From contig OZ005704.1 in NCBI GenBank assembly GCA_963930775.1, positions 4,030,001 to 4,094,000 of the forward strand: DNA of 64,000 nt, written 5' to 3'. Numbering within the stretch: position 1 is the stretch's first letter; each line of letters begins with the position of its first letter. The notes beneath the pieces are model-generated. The model did not search any database. It saw nothing but the letters and a program-made list of their open reading frames with translations, and was not told the origin of the DNA. The position numbers and the translations under genes are program-made. Positions 46,428 to 58,284 of this stretch are shown piece after piece. Source of the stretch: Cliona cf. orientalis (taxonomy: Eukaryota; Porifera; Demospongiae; Clionaida; Clionaidae).

Positions 46428-46914
46428 CAGGGTTTCATTTAGGATTTTCGTCAAGGGGGGCAAACGCGACAATTGCAGAGTTAAGGGGGGTAAAGACTAT
46501 AGTATGTTTTTCCATCCGCGAAGAATGACATTGTGCTCATTAACTTGATTATGCTCCCCCAGGAAAATTATTTAATGTTTCAACCTCTGAGACTATTTCT
46601 GGTAGCCTCTGAGCAATCAGATGGGGAAAGTCTATCAGTAATCCACTGGTTCCCCTCTATTTCAAGTCAAATATTGCAAGGATGTGGGATGTGTCTCCTA
46701 CTGCGCGTAGCGCGAAGCTTCAGCTAATTTTATGGGTTATAGATTTGCAAAACTATCACTTTAGACACTTTCACCGTTTAAACCTTTTACTTGTCTTGTA
46801 CATGTATTGCGTGTATGGATGGTGGCTACCCTCCTCCTCCTCAAGGGGGGGCAGCCAGCTTCCAAGAGGGCCAAATGCCCCCTCCCGCCTCCCCCCCCCC
46901 TAAATGAAACCCTG
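46428..46914. mobile_element. TIR element O (487 bp, 5-bp TSD)
   Basis: Ends CAGGGTTTCATTTAGGA and CTAAATGAAACCCTG flanked by GTGTG (46423-46427 and 46915-46919). Same terminus type and TSD length as element N. Confidence 0.75.
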
Positions 46915-47020
46915 GTGTGTAGCTACTACTTATGCGCACGTACGTAATCAAATGCAAGAAAGTGTTTTTGTTTTACCACTGAATAGTAAGTCTTAATTAG
47001 TATAGACTACATATGATATA

Positions 47021-47382
47021 CCGTATACTCTGGTTAATTAGCGCATGCGCTTATAGTGGTAAAAGGAACGACAGTATGCACTTATATGGCACACAACCAC
47101 GCCCACAAACATTTGGGCACATGCTGGATGTGAGGCCCACTAGCACTAGCAATAGCTGGCTCGATTGATCGAGCACTTTAGTGTTTACAGCTGCCACTCA
47201 AGATGACGAGTACTGGCCATTTGTCTCGAACTCAATCTTCTTGCATGACGTCGTTATTCGTGGCCATCATTTCTCATAAGATATCTGGACTCCACATACT
47301 TTCCAGCCGGTCAAGGTCAGGTTCACAGAAATGGATAATGTACGCATAATAGCAGGGTGCGCTTAATAACCAGAGTTTATGG
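47021..47382. mobile_element. CCGTA-type MITE G, copy 2 (362 bp)
   Basis: Ends CCGTATACTCTGGTTAATTA and AATAACCAGAGTTTATGG flanked by TA. Interior GCGCATGCGCTTATA word shared with copy 1 at 23505. Confidence 0.8.
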
Positions 47383-48525
47383 TATAGACTGAAGACTCCT
47401 TTTTGTCTGAATTCTAATAGCACTTTAAATTGTGTGAATAGGCATTTGAATACCCTAGCTGATCCCAAATCATTCAGTTTCTAGGTCTGTGAATCACACA
47501 CTTCCAAATCAGCTACAGATGTTGTATTTTTCATAACATCACCATCGTACACTATACATTTTCAAGATTTCTAGGCTGGATGTCATTAAAATAAGTGCAC
47601 ACTATTTGCTTGTTCTGTCAGTAATACTTTGTGCTCAAAAATTTCTCTATGGAGCTCACCAAATATCTTGTCTCGTCCAAACATACATGCTTCCATAGGT
47701 CAGTGCGAGCTGAGCGCTATACAGTGAACTAGGTATTGTAGCGTGGACTTGACTGCTGATAAATGGCAGCAGGTTAGCTAGCAGGCGCTTAGTATTACAC
47801 AGCAGAAATATCTCTGGAAATGAATCTTAATCTGGCACAGTTCACAGGGCTTTAAATACAGGACATGAGGGTGGTAGACAAGACGTACGCAAATCATAAT
47901 GTGTAAGTGCTGACAATTGATGAATGCTAATTTGTTATTGAATAACGTGTTCATGGTGACCATTCGTAATATGGTAATCTGTTACACTGCCCCCTTCTTA
48001 GGTGTGTCTTGTCCCAAGATACCAAATTCTTGTGCTTGAAACCATTTGACAGCTTTTCTTTCCCGAGTACTGCAACGCAGCCCGGTTTCCCTTGAGCCTG
48101 AGCGGTGATCGCATGGGCATCGGGAGCAATTGGAAGGTGAGGGGGCAAAGGTTGTGTAATGGTTGGCGCGCACACAATTCATAGCAAAGCCCATTAATTA
48201 ATGGGAAAATGAGTTCGTGAATAGCACTGATTTTGCAAGCAAAAGCAGTGGGGACAACTGTAGGGCAGATACAAACTGCTGGCAACTCGAGTACAAAATG
48301 AAAGCAGTCTAATTTCTAGGGCAAAATGTTCATATAGACAGGTAAGGTTAGCCTATTCTGTGGCGTGGGTGTGACCGGTCATAAAAGGTGGGAGGGGGGG
48401 CATAGCCCCCCCAACTCTCCGGGGGCGACGCCCATGGATTGCATGCTATATGTAGCTTTTTTAAGTCTTGTTAGCTGTGCTCTCTGCAATAAAGTTGTCC
48501 ATAAGTTTTATTTGCAATAATTTAG
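47383..48525. other. POMT2 intron: repeat M and unassigned sequence
   Basis: About 47960-48420 shares blocks with 60050-60240 (GGAAGGTGAGGGGGCAAAGG) and 62870-63470 (GGACAGGTAAGGTCAGC, GGGTGTGGCCGGTTATAAAA). I could not define termini. The rest has no recognised feature. Confidence 0.45.
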
Positions 48526-48595
48526 ATAACTGCTTACACCCATAAGGATGACAACAATAAATGGATTGTAAAAAAGGCCAATGGATCAAAGACAG
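48526..48595 (+). CDS. POMT2: POMT2 exon: MIR segment with HKDDNNKW
   Basis: Starts after TAATTTAG and ends at AAGACAG|GTAAGC in phase 1. It encodes ITAYTHKDDNNKWIVKK and ANGSKT, joining in frame to QQQQ of the previous exon, as in the 'QQQVTxYxHKDxNNxW' core of POMT2 MIR repeats. The following intron is just 66 bp, in contrast to the 8.4 kb before it. Confidence 0.92.
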
Positions 48596-48661
48596 GTAAG
48601 CACCTTGTATCAAGCATGACATTTTATGCCCATCCCTATCAGTGTTACATCTCTTATTCAG

Positions 48662-48716
48662 TTAATGGGACTGTAATCGTTAAGAGTGGTGACTGGATCA
48701 TACTAGAACATCTAAT
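48662..48716 (+). CDS. POMT2: POMT2 exon: MIR segment with SGDWIILEH
   Basis: Starts after CTTATTCAG and ends at CTAAT|GTAAGT. With the leftover G of the previous exon it reads VNGTVIVKSGDWIILEHL, matching the 'VRHGDIIRLEH' strand of POMT2 MIR repeats. It ends in phase 2, with AT completed to ATG by the next exon 8.2 kb away. A small TA-flanked MITE begins 31 bp after the donor. Confidence 0.9.
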
Positions 48717-48747
48717 GTAAGTGAGCATTAATGTTAGTTAATTTTTA

Positions 48748-48886
48748 TAGTGGAACCCCTCTATTCAGGACACCCTTGGGACAGTTTTTTTAAGTGTCCT
48801 GATTAAAGGAGGTGTCCTCATTTCAGGGGTAGTTTTGTATACTTTTGTATGTAGCTGCCTCATTTCCTTATAGAGGGATTCCACTG
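48748..48886. mobile_element. Small pogo/Tigger-like MITE (139 bp)
   Basis: Ends TAGTGGAACCCCTCTATTCA and TTATAGAGGGATTCCACTG flanked by TA. CAGTGGAAnC termini and TA duplication are typical of pogo-type elements. Confidence 0.7.
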
Positions 48887-49193
48887 TACAAGTCCCTACT
48901 AGTGCTGTATGGAATATATTGCACAAGTGCAATAACTGCATAGAGCATGAGGGCGAAGCCCAAAGGCTGTATGTGGTTGCCCTACTCAAAATGGAGCACC
49001 TGAAACATGCATGTTTCATGCACCCAATGCACCCAAATCCAAAAAGTTCCTTGCATGAAATTTCCTGTAATAATTTGATGTATGTTACATGCATAATTCC
49101 TGAAACATGCATGTAACATGTAGGGATTTGGGACGTTTTTCAGATATGGGACATGCATGTTACATGCATGGATTGGTGGCTAAATTTCATGTA

Positions 49194-49379
49194 CCGTAAA
49201 TTGCAAATATTTCGTGTCTAAAATATTTCATGCGATAATTTTTCGCGTTAAATAATTTTCGGACAAACGACCCTGTACCGCATTATCGTTAATATTGCGC
49301 ATGTATTTCGTGCGTTTAATTTTGGCACAAGCCATGCTGTCCGAAAATATTTTAACATTGAAATATTCGCAATTTACGG
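49194..49379. mobile_element. CCGTA-type MITE I (186 bp)
   Basis: Ends CCGTAAATTGCAAATATTTC and AATATTCGCAATTTACGG flanked by TA, inserted in the CATG-rich block. Confidence 0.8.
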
Positions 49380-49446
49380 TATGTTTCATGCATGAAACAC
49401 GCATGAAAAATATGCTATTTCATGCATGAAACCTGCATCTTCCGGG

Positions 49447-49612
49447 TGTATTCCATGCGTGGTACAAGCGTATTCCGAGCATGATACAGGCATATTCCAT
49501 TCATGGTACAGGCGTATTCCATGTGTGGTATAGGCGCATTCCATGCGTGATACTGGGGTATTCCATGCGTGTTATAGGCGCATTCCATGGTACTGGGATA
49601 TTCCATTCATGT
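49447..49612. repeat. 22-bp minisatellite, ~7.5 units
   Basis: Imperfect head-to-tail units of GTATTCCATGCGTGGTACAG + GC. One unit is shortened to 18 bp. 22 is not a multiple of three, so a coding repeat is unlikely. Confidence 0.9.
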
Positions 49613-50888
49613 GTGCGCACATAGTACAGCTACGGGCATATTAAATAACCCTTGGACAGAGTACTTGTACTATACTTGCTGTAAGCATAAGGCACTGTGC
49701 TCCCGCATAGGCAAGTATGCTCTTTATAGATGTGTAGCTTTAAGTAAAATAGACAAAGCTTGCTGGCACCGATAGACACGCATATTATGCTGTAAGATAT
49801 GAGATTTAGAGCAGCTCTTACATAGTATAATTTTTATAGCAAAGGTATACACATTCTGTCCCCCAAAAACTACATGTACATGCAGGTATATAAATATCTC
49901 AGCGGTATGTTACTACCCACTGATTAGCAACTAAACCACGTTCAGTGTTGGCATTGTACTAGCCCTCTCCCCCACCCTAGTTGGTCTTTTTTACATTGTA
50001 GGATACTTCAGTAACTAGCACTGAGAACCCCAAGGTGAGTTTGAAGGCTGAAGTAAGGGGCCACATTCTTATCTGTAACCTTGATATCTGTAATGCTAGT
50101 TGGGGACAACTTTCAAACTCATAGAAGCTCTTTTTATTTGCGCTCTTCCAGCCATATAAATACACCCACACTATAATTATTTTACATGGGGTATACAAAA
50201 TAATGTGTTAATTTAGTATGGCTCTCCAAGTTAGGCTATAGCAGCTACTTACCTTAGAGCACTAAAGGTTTCACAAGTCTTATATTTTCAAATCTGCAAA
50301 GCAGCTGCTTCTAATCAGTATGATGTAATGTGGAACTTCATGCAAAGAGTACATGCATGCCTCAGAAGTGATAAAACCTCACGCATATCATGTTTCATGC
50401 ATGGTATATCTGTCACACATGTTTTATACTTTCATGCATGTTCCATGCATAAAATACGCTTTCATGCATGTTTCATGCATGTTTCGTGCATGGAAAATGC
50501 ATGGAAGTAGCTTCCATGCATAAAACATGCATGAAAGTATATTCCATGCACAAACTATCCTGAAACATGCATGAAAAACGTATGAAAGTCTCTTCCATGC
50601 ATGAAATGTGCTGAAACATGCATGTTTCAGGCGTTCCATTTTGAATAGGGTACGCACGAATTCATTGTTCCATACAGCACAGTATGGTGTGTTAACTGGT
50701 TTGTATCCCCTCTGTTGCAATATGATATCTGAGTCTGACCATTGGGCTAGGTACCGGTAGTAGCTTTGATCTATATCATATGGAATTACGCAATCACATC
50801 ATGTTAATTGACTGGTGTTGGCAACAGCAACAAGGCAACTACAGAGCAACATACATGCTAGCTTGTACAGTTTAGCTGCATAAACAAT

Positions 50889-51147
50889 TGTAACGAACTA
50901 AAACAGCTGCACAGTGGAATAATTTATCTAGACCTAACTGTTTTGTGTTTGTGTGTGATTTGATTAGTGTTCTGTGACCCTTTTCTGTAAGTAGCCCTTA
51001 CGCTTTCTGCTCATGTTTATGCATAGGACCTTAAGTATATAAGCATAGTGTGATTTCTGACTATCACCTCTGTATCTGTATCTGAATCTGAATCTCTAAC
51101 ATTACTATTGCGAGCTACAATCCGTGTGTGAACAATACGGGGTTACA
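50889..51147 (+). repeat. 5' LTR of Ty3/gypsy element
   Basis: Begins TGTAAC and ends GTTACA, a perfect 6-bp inverted terminus. It contains a TATA-like TATATAAG near 51038 and is followed one base later by a primer binding site. No second LTR was found downstream. Confidence 0.75.
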
Positions 51148-51148
51148 T

Positions 51149-51162
51149 TGGTGTCAGGAGTG
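51149..51162 (+). promoter_or_regulatory. Primer binding site complementary to tRNA-Leu
   Basis: TGGTGTCAGGAGTG complements the usual 3' end of animal tRNA-Leu (CACTCCTGACACCA), the primer of many animal Ty3/gypsy elements. Confidence 0.75.
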
Positions 51163-51169
51163 TGATCAC

Positions 51170-51960
51170 TATGTCCGGAGAAGAGGATCCATGGCACTGC
51201 CTACTGATGACCCATCTGCTCTACTGATAGGAGCTGCAGCAGCCATTGCTACAGAGAGACAGCCATTACGAGTAAGTATGTGGCCCCCAGTGAGATACTC
51301 TGCTGAGGCAGATCAGGAGCTCTGGCTCACACGTTTCGAACTGTATGTAAGTGAGCTGGGCATTGCATGAAATCAATGGACGAGGGAATTACTACCGTTA
51401 CTGGAGGATGAGCCGTTCATGGTGGTGACGCAGCTGGACCTAGTGCACTCCACTGACTATAAGGCTGTCACTACTGGCCTACGGCAGCAGTTCAGTGCAG
51501 AAGGAAACAAGCTGGAATGGCAGCATTAACTAGAAAAATTTACTAAGTATGCAGGATGTTGGTGCATACTTGCCAATAAGGTCTACACTAAGTGGTCTCC
51601 TGAGCAGCTGCAGGAGGTGTTGCAGAACCACTTCATCCAGGGAGTTCCCTCCTCTACTGTACAACTCTTACTTAATGCAATAAATGCGATCCTCTTTGAA
51701 TAAAGCTGTCCAACTCGCTGTGCGGAGGCAGTTCATTGAATGCAGTCGCTGGAACTATCAGCTGGCAAATAGCTGAATGACTAAGCAGTTACAACGGCTG
51801 ACGGAGGAAGTAGCACAGCTGCTGAAGGAAAAGCCTACCCAGCACCCTGTTGGAGGACCAATATGTTGGAAATGCTGGGAAAGAGGCCATATTAGGCGCA
51901 ACTGCCCTAAGAAGTCGGGACAACAGCGATTAGGAGGTAGCTACTGACAAGAACCCAGAA
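51170..51960 (+). pseudogene. Ty3/gypsy gag with CCHC knuckle (several stops and shifts)
   Basis: Fragments read LWLTRFELYVSELGI, then after a stop NQWTRELLPLLEDEPFMVV, and later WSPEQLQEVLQNHFIQGVPS. A zinc knuckle CWKCWERGHIRRNC lies near 51870. Stops and frameshifts between these pieces show that it is dead. Confidence 0.75.
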
Positions 51961-52580
51961 CTCTACCTACCAGCCAGCCGCAGGGAATACTACTGTCAAC
52001 TCTGCACTACTTGTTGCTGGCGAAGTAGCTGGAGCCACCACAAAGATGTTCGTTGATACTGGATCAGCGGTAACACTTGTAAAGAAAGATATCTGGGATC
52101 AAGCAAGTTCTGATAGCCAGTTGTCAGCTCCAGATTCACCAGTGGTGGTGGCAAATGGAGCGGAGTGAGGTATTGTGGGGGAAATGGTTGTCCCTTTGGA
52201 GGTGCCAGGCCTGCAGACGGAGTTCCCTATTCTGGTGGCCAAAACACTAACCCAGGACTGCATTCTAGGTGCTGACTTTCTGTTCCAATACAGATGTGTT
52301 GTTGATACGCACAGGCAGGTACTACTAGCTGGAGGGGAGCCGGTGCAGTTTGACTTGTCTACTCGTCAAGAGATGCCCTCCACTTGTCATGTGACACTTT
52401 TAGAATCAACTACTATACCTGCCTCCTCAGAAATCCAGTTGCCTGTCCATCTCTCGGGTGAGGAGGGAATTGTAATGCACCCTTATTTAGCTGCTTTGGG
52501 CCCCTCATACGTAAGAGTTTTCCGAATGGCATGGTGTATTAATTGCCTATTCATTGTCATGAGCTGAGAAGACACTAGTG
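51961..52580 (+). pseudogene. Ty3/gypsy aspartic protease
   Basis: MFVDTGSAVTLVKKDIW contains the DTGS active site. After an in-frame stop near 52168 the ORF 52175-52567 continues with CILGADFLFQYRCVVD, the usual ILGxDFL strand that closes the protease fold. Confidence 0.75.
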
Positions 52581-53466
52581 CAAATTTTGAATCCCTGACC
52601 AGCACCGGTTCTGGTATACATTGGTACGAGAAAATTGGATGTCTACTACCACTCAAAGATGCTGAAGTTGTCTGCACCGTGAAAGGAAACCACCCACCAG
52701 CCAAGATATAGAGGGAGCAATTAAGAAGCTGTTAGGGAAGGCCAAGTGCCCAACAGCCAGTGACAGAAAACAGCTGCAGTCTCTACTGCATGAATTTATC
52801 TCTAAAGGATGGGAAGCTACCCCAGTGAGACTTCCAGCCAGGCGACTGCCAGACGTGAGATCCACGAACTAGACAAAATACTGAAGCAAGACGTAAAAGA
52901 TTACCCATGGCCATCACCCACAGTGTTTGTAAAGAAGGATGGCGCTAGTCATTTCTGTGTCAATTTCAGGAAATCAACAACCTCACCAAGAAAGATCCCC
53001 AGCGATTCCCCTGGTTTTGACGACACTCTTGACACACAGGAGAAGCTAAATGGTTTTAGACACTTGCAAGTTGAAGTAGACCCTAATGATAACCCAAAAA
53101 CAGCATTCTTGATGCCCTTTGGCTTGTACCAGTTTCGTGTCATGCCGTTAGGCCTATGTAATGCCCCTGCAACCTTCAACAATTGATGGAAAGAGTATTG
53201 CGAGGCCTACACTGGATAACCTATTTGGTCTACATAGATGATGTCATCATTTTCAGTGGGATTATTGGGGAGCATCTTCAACATCTGGCGGAAGTTTTTA
53301 GTCGACTCAGGGATGCCAAACTAAAGATCAAGCCCAACAAATGCCATCTTCTCCGACAGTGTTCATTTCCTTGACAATATAGTTTCTCAGTGGGGGGGTG
53401 GAGACTGACAAAATGAGAGTAATTGCTGCCTGGCCTACCCCAACCTCGTGCAAGGAAGCGTGCACA
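52581..53466 (+). pseudogene. Ty3/gypsy reverse transcriptase (truncated)
   Basis: Motifs in order: SPTVFVKKDGASHFCVNFRK, FGLYQFRVMPLGLCNAPATF, YLVYIDDVIIFS and KMRVIAAWPTPTSCKEA, over at least three frames. The YIDD box is present. RNase H, integrase and the 3' LTR are missing after about 53466, so the copy is 3'-truncated and inactive. Confidence 0.8.
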
Positions 53467-56400
53467 GCCTAGTGCTGCACTGAATCATAATACATAGATC
53501 CCTTGGGCCCATGATTTAGCACTATATGTTATATAATATTAATCTTAGTTGTTACACTGTACTATAGTAGAGTAGGATACTCTCCCTTTTTTTTATACTC
53601 ATGATGGCGGTTTAATGTTGTTTATAGTGTTTCTGAAGTGCTTCAAATGAGGTCACTTCTGTGTCCCAGCTGCTGATCGATTCCTTTGCACAGTGATATA
53701 GTGTAGCGGAAGCTTTTGCAGATTGGGCAGAAAGGGAGTATTTAATGTGAAATATTGAACTAATCACTTAGATGAGTGTGGCATGACTAAAATTTCATGA
53801 AGAAAACATCCACAGGTGGCTGTAAAATCGCTAAATTCGTCAAGATTTTCACCCTCAATTAAATGCTTCCCACTATACAGTGGCATCTGCAAATAACTAG
53901 TCTGAGCTAAGTATATGGATCACTTACATTCCCGCTCTCTCTTTCGCGAGGTAAAGTTTTTCCGATGATGGCGTACCACACATCTTGATGAGATATCCTC
54001 GAAGCAATTCAAACACTACTATTTCCTTTCCCAGCACTGCACATGCACTAGTACGTGGGTGGGTGTAGTTTATGCAGGACTCAACCACAAAAATTTTAAC
54101 GATAAAAAGTAGTTTTTTAGCACAAGTACAATTCATTTTAATCCTTGAGCTAAAACTTTTAGGCTATACCATATGCACATTCAAGTACTCTACATGCAGA
54201 TTTGCAGCAAGGAATGTGCGTGCTCTCGAATACTGAGCCTGTATGCATAAGTATTGTGGGAGTTAAAGGAGACGGTTTGTAGGTTTCATCTTTGTATTGA
54301 ACACATGATACTACTTACATTTTGATATGAAATCCCCAGCTGACTGTCATGGCACCAAGTAGCTGATACACTCCTTGATATACACGTTTTTGCTAAAGTC
54401 ATCAAAAATAATGTACCGTAGAAATCTGAATACCGTGATTACACTCCCTCCCATGGCTTATTGACGGGATCCTAACATTTCCGCGTGACGACCATTACCA
54501 ATCGTCAAATATCACGTGGGTGCGCGATCTCTGCACTTACTCTGATTGTTTGGTTGGCAGAACTCGAGAAAAACGATTAAGTAAGGCATATATGACACAA
54601 GTTTGTTAGTTGTGGCTACTGCTCCTTCTTGGCTTATGGTCTGTAATGTCTGCATTTTGCAGTCAGGCGGGGGGGGGGGGGGGGCTTATATGCAAGATAA
54701 AACCACCTATGGGCAAAAAATGCAGGGGGGGGGGTTTCTATGGTATAATATTCGCAGACTCGTGATGGTCATGTGCCATTGGCACATAGACTGGAGTACA
54801 CTACTATTAAAGTATAGGTGATCAACATCATTGGACTAGTCGATGATATTTTTACTCTCATGGTAGCTTCTCAGGCCTTTGTTATTACTAAGAATACTAG
54901 ATTCACGTACAACTGACTGGCATACCATTGTTGTAGTTTGGAGCCGGCCCCATACCATTGTGCTTTCTATCTTATGAATTTCGTCCTGGATAGATAATTT
55001 TCATCACCACTAGTTTACGAGGGTATGCGCAAGTTAAGTCGGCTTAATACATACTATACTTAGGTTACGGGATGGTGGTCAAAGTTCACATTAATAGTAA
55101 TAAGTGAGGCAGTTATATTCCAGTTTTTGTCCACATTCTTTGCACAGTCTAGGCACAGGTAAGTAGTTCTCCTGATGCCTGCCCCATAGTCCACAAGAAC
55201 GAAAAGCAAACCTGCTGCTGTCAGTCTGCAAGCATGGGTAAGTATTGCAATCTTCTGTGTCAGTTTTTGTTAAGACAAACAGCCTGTATGAAAATTTAAT
55301 GATACATGAACGAAATGATAGCTTGCGAGTCTCTACAGGGCCAAGTATAGCATTAGAACTCCGTTGAGTTACACGAACAGAAAGCGAATATAAAAACTTG
55401 CTGATCAGCTGCCATGTGACATGCTTGAAGGCGGACCTCCACGAAAAACCTTGTCTGACGATTCACCATCTTCGAATTTTCAAAAAAGCACTATACTTGG
55501 CCCTGCTCCGATCGATGGATTATCATAAACAACAGTGAAGTCAGTTCGTTCGAGTCTCTGGTCTTCAGAAGTTGACATAGAAATTTGGACTCTTGTTTAT
55601 ATTTGGAAATGGTCGACATTTGTTTGTGTTCCTCACAAAACTGCATTAAAACATGTGAATTGTGTCCGTGCGCAATCATTTGTAAATTGCACATCAAATA
55701 CTATCCCGTACCCTTATGCAAATTGTATGAATACTCATAACGTGTATGTGTATGTATGGAGCGATTGACGACCTTTACTAGTGAAGCACATATTAGATTA
55801 AGTATAGTGATTTCAATTCTGAGGATTGTATTCATTAAAACTCCAGGAAGTGGTGAGTTTCGTATATTTAAGGAGATTTCTGGTACATTTGCACCACTTC
55901 TACGTGGTCTTGTCTTCTTGTAGCGGACAACGTAAAGATTATTTAAGATTGACACTTTGTCGCATTCGTTGTCATAGGAATGCTTCCAGGTAAGGCCACT
56001 AACACACACTAGGACAAACATGCCTCTGTATAGCTACTGGTCCTATACTCTTATGCTAGATTGGATTCACTGAAAATAATTTTATTTTGCTACCTTATGA
56101 TAGATTAATATTTGATTCATAAAAATTCCAGAACTTGTATTTTTTTTTGCATTGGGTCGTGCATTGTAACTATGGTAATTTCCATTATAATTATGTATAA
56201 TTATTATACTGTATATATAGCAGCCAAGGGGTCCTTTTTGGCAGTTTTCAGGGATAAGCTAGCTACCCTCCATGAAAATTAGACACCCAAAATAAACATC
56301 ATTATACAGTATACAATGGGCATGATCACATGCATCCCCAAAAATTAAGTAGCAACAACTATGAAGACTGGATTTCTGCTTAACTTGAACACCACAATAT

Positions 56401-56922
56401 TCCAGTTGTATGGGATCCTGTGATCACACTGTGCATGGCACATTGCACTACAAGTGCAGTATAGTACCCCGTATGATCCTCCATAAGTGTTTTATGGTGA
56501 CATTAAATTCACTTTTGCTTTATTTTTGGACGTACAGTCCTTTCCTTCATGTACTTTCTGGTGATGATCATAATCGTATTCTATGGGTAGAGTATGCTTA
56601 TAATATTGTGTCCATGTACTATAAGGTTACCCATGGCCATGCAATGCACGCAGAAAACCTTGCTTCTCAATGTGTGCGATTTAGGTACATGCATATGGCT
56701 ACTGTAGTTGTTCAGCGTATTAAATTAGGATAGTATCAAAGGGAAATGTGCACTTTTACTCATCTGTGATTATAAGGAAATCCATGATGGGTGTAGTTAT
56801 AGTGTATTGGATAAATTGAGGGCCTGAATGGACCCTTTGTAATACTTTAGATTCAGTAAGAGAGCTTATCCAGCAAACACATAAAGATGTTTTATTAGTG
56901 TTTTATTTAATTGCCGTCATAG
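53467..56922. other. POMT2 intron, mostly unassigned
   Basis: 53810-53880 is a MITE L fragment; 55680-55808 is a MITE D fragment (GGAGCGATTGACGACCTTTA). G runs occur near 54668-54684 and 54725. A minus-strand ORF at 55701-56021 includes KHSYDNECDKVSILNNLYVV but I recognise no domain. I see no splice-flanked exon before 56923. Confidence 0.45.
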
Positions 56923-57001
56923 GACTCACCGTAACCTTCACAGCCATGCTCAGAAGGCACCCATGACTCAAACACACTTTCAAGTGACTGGCTATGGAGA
57001 G
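56923..57001 (+). CDS. POMT2: POMT2 exon: second LHSH MIR repeat
   Basis: Starts after GCCGTCATAG and ends at GGAGAG|GTATGT, phase 0. The first G completes ATG with the previous exon. It encodes THRNLHSHAQKAPMTQTHFQ then VTGYGE, closely following the 'SRNLHSHYHEAPMT..HYQVTGYG' pattern of POMT2. Confidence 0.93.
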
Positions 57002-57059
57002 GTATGTTACAGTAGTGGTGAGAACATGATATTAGCTTATCAGATATAAATAAGGCCAT

Positions 57060-57735
57060 TGATCATAGCATCATAGCGTACAAAGGCACAAGGGTCGAGG
57101 AGTGGTAAAGTACAGATCATAAAATTATCCCGGGTAGCTAGCTGCTGCCAACAATAAAACTTAGAACTTGGTTTTCTCCCTAAGCTGAAGATACTTGGGC
57201 TGCCTAAAGCAGCCTTCTTTGTCAGCCTGCTTCAAGACATAAATGCAAGTTCATGAGGGGCGTGGCTATGAATTTGCAAACTTCGGCACCTCCCATCTTC
57301 CACTTAATTACACAAACCATGTACGATGTCATTGATACACTAAGTGCATTAAAAAAGAACAGAAACAAGTGTAAAAACAATTGAATAAATTTGAAGAATA
57401 AAGTAGGGATGGCAGGATCGAAAAGTACACAAACAACAGATAAATGCGTGTACTATACATCCCTATGCTTGCTTTTTGAGGGATGCAAAAAATAATCAGC
57501 TAGTAATAATGCGATTGAATCTATACTGACAAACCCGAACATCATGACAACCAGGGAATAGCCTAAATGTCTCCCATATACCACACTCAAACACATCAAC
57601 ATTATAAGGTGTATAGTAGTCGAGAAAAGCAAGCTTAGAGATGTATAGTAAGTGCAATTATCTCGTTTGTGTACTTTTAATCCTGCCATCCCTACTTCAT
57701 TCTTCAATTTTATTCAGTTGTTTTTACACTTGTAG
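57060..57735. mobile_element. Foldback family R, partial copy in the 1.8-kb intron
   Basis: Left arm from GCACAAGGGTCGAGGAGTGG through GCTGCCTAAAGCAGCCTTC to the core arm AACAAGTGTAAAAACAATTG; right core arm ends TTTTTACACTTGTAGG at about 57735. Confidence 0.6.
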
Positions 57736-58284
57736 GACTATGAAGTACAATAGGTAGTAAATGATCAAGGTTTTCCTCAGTTAAAAATGCACCCAGCTAG
57801 CTGTACCAACAGACCACACTACAGACTCGATTTACGCAGATATAGGAAACATACACGCACTAATAAGATACAATTTTGCAATTGACACTTACCACATGCA
57901 AGAGGTAGCTAGCTAGTTTGTACAGTGTACCGCACTTCTCTCGATCAAGAAGCTAAAAGCCTGAATTGAAGAGTTGATGATTCTGAGCCTGAGGTAGTGG
58001 TGCTGCTTGAGGTTACAGCTAGGTGACAGTTCACACATGCAAGAGTATTTCCCATAGTGAGTAATGGAGCATGTATATCTAGTGTAGTTGTCGTGTTGAG
58101 GCTTGGGAACCAATTCCTGCGCTGGAGTAAGTTAAGCACTTAGTAGATAAGCGGCAGAAAGTAGCCTTTGTCTAGGTAAAATTTGACACAGACATCGTGA
58201 TAATGGCAGTAACTTTTGTGACAGGAAGGTCATTTCAATGTTGTGACAGCTGCCTTTATCACCATGATAGATATAATAATAATA

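Larger units (their letters stand above)
44546..47010. mobile_element. Degenerate element C, copy 3, split by nested insertions
   Basis: 44554-44955 matches the left half of element C (GACCACTGGAAGTCCATATA) and about 45985-46180 plus 46915-47010 match the right half (GGTTACAGCTACCAACTC; AGTATAGACTA end). In between lie repeat J (45000-45480), element N, a MITE D copy and element O. The terminal repeats are decayed. Confidence 0.6.
48890..50715. repeat. CATG-rich inverted-repeat block
   Basis: About 48905-49015 (GTGCTGTATGGAA, CTCAAAATGGAGCACCTGAA) returns in reverse complement at about 50610-50700. Both flanks are full of TGAAACATGCATGTTTCATG palindromes and the interior has a minisatellite (49447-49612). 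A MITE (49194-49379) is inserted in it. It may be one large foldback element with satellite content. No coding signal; the minus ORF 50424-50720 is a repeat translation. Confidence 0.65.

Noticed and set aside
49415..49606. Repetitive minus-strand ORF (MEYPSTMECAYNTHG...) or a CRISPR-like array
   Set aside because: The units are 22-bp head-to-tail copies without spacers, and 22 is not a multiple of three. It is a minisatellite in eukaryotic DNA.
51061..51090. Short CTGTATCTGAATCTG repeat as a satellite
   Set aside because: It is just a few hexamer copies inside the LTR.
50889..53466. Endogenous retrovirus
   Set aside because: Gag, protease and polymerase types with a tRNA-Leu primer site are of the Ty3/gypsy kind, and no envelope gene is seen.
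55701..56021. Minus-strand ORF as an exon of another gene
   Set aside because: It reads plausibly, but I found no convincing splice pair and no recognisable domain.
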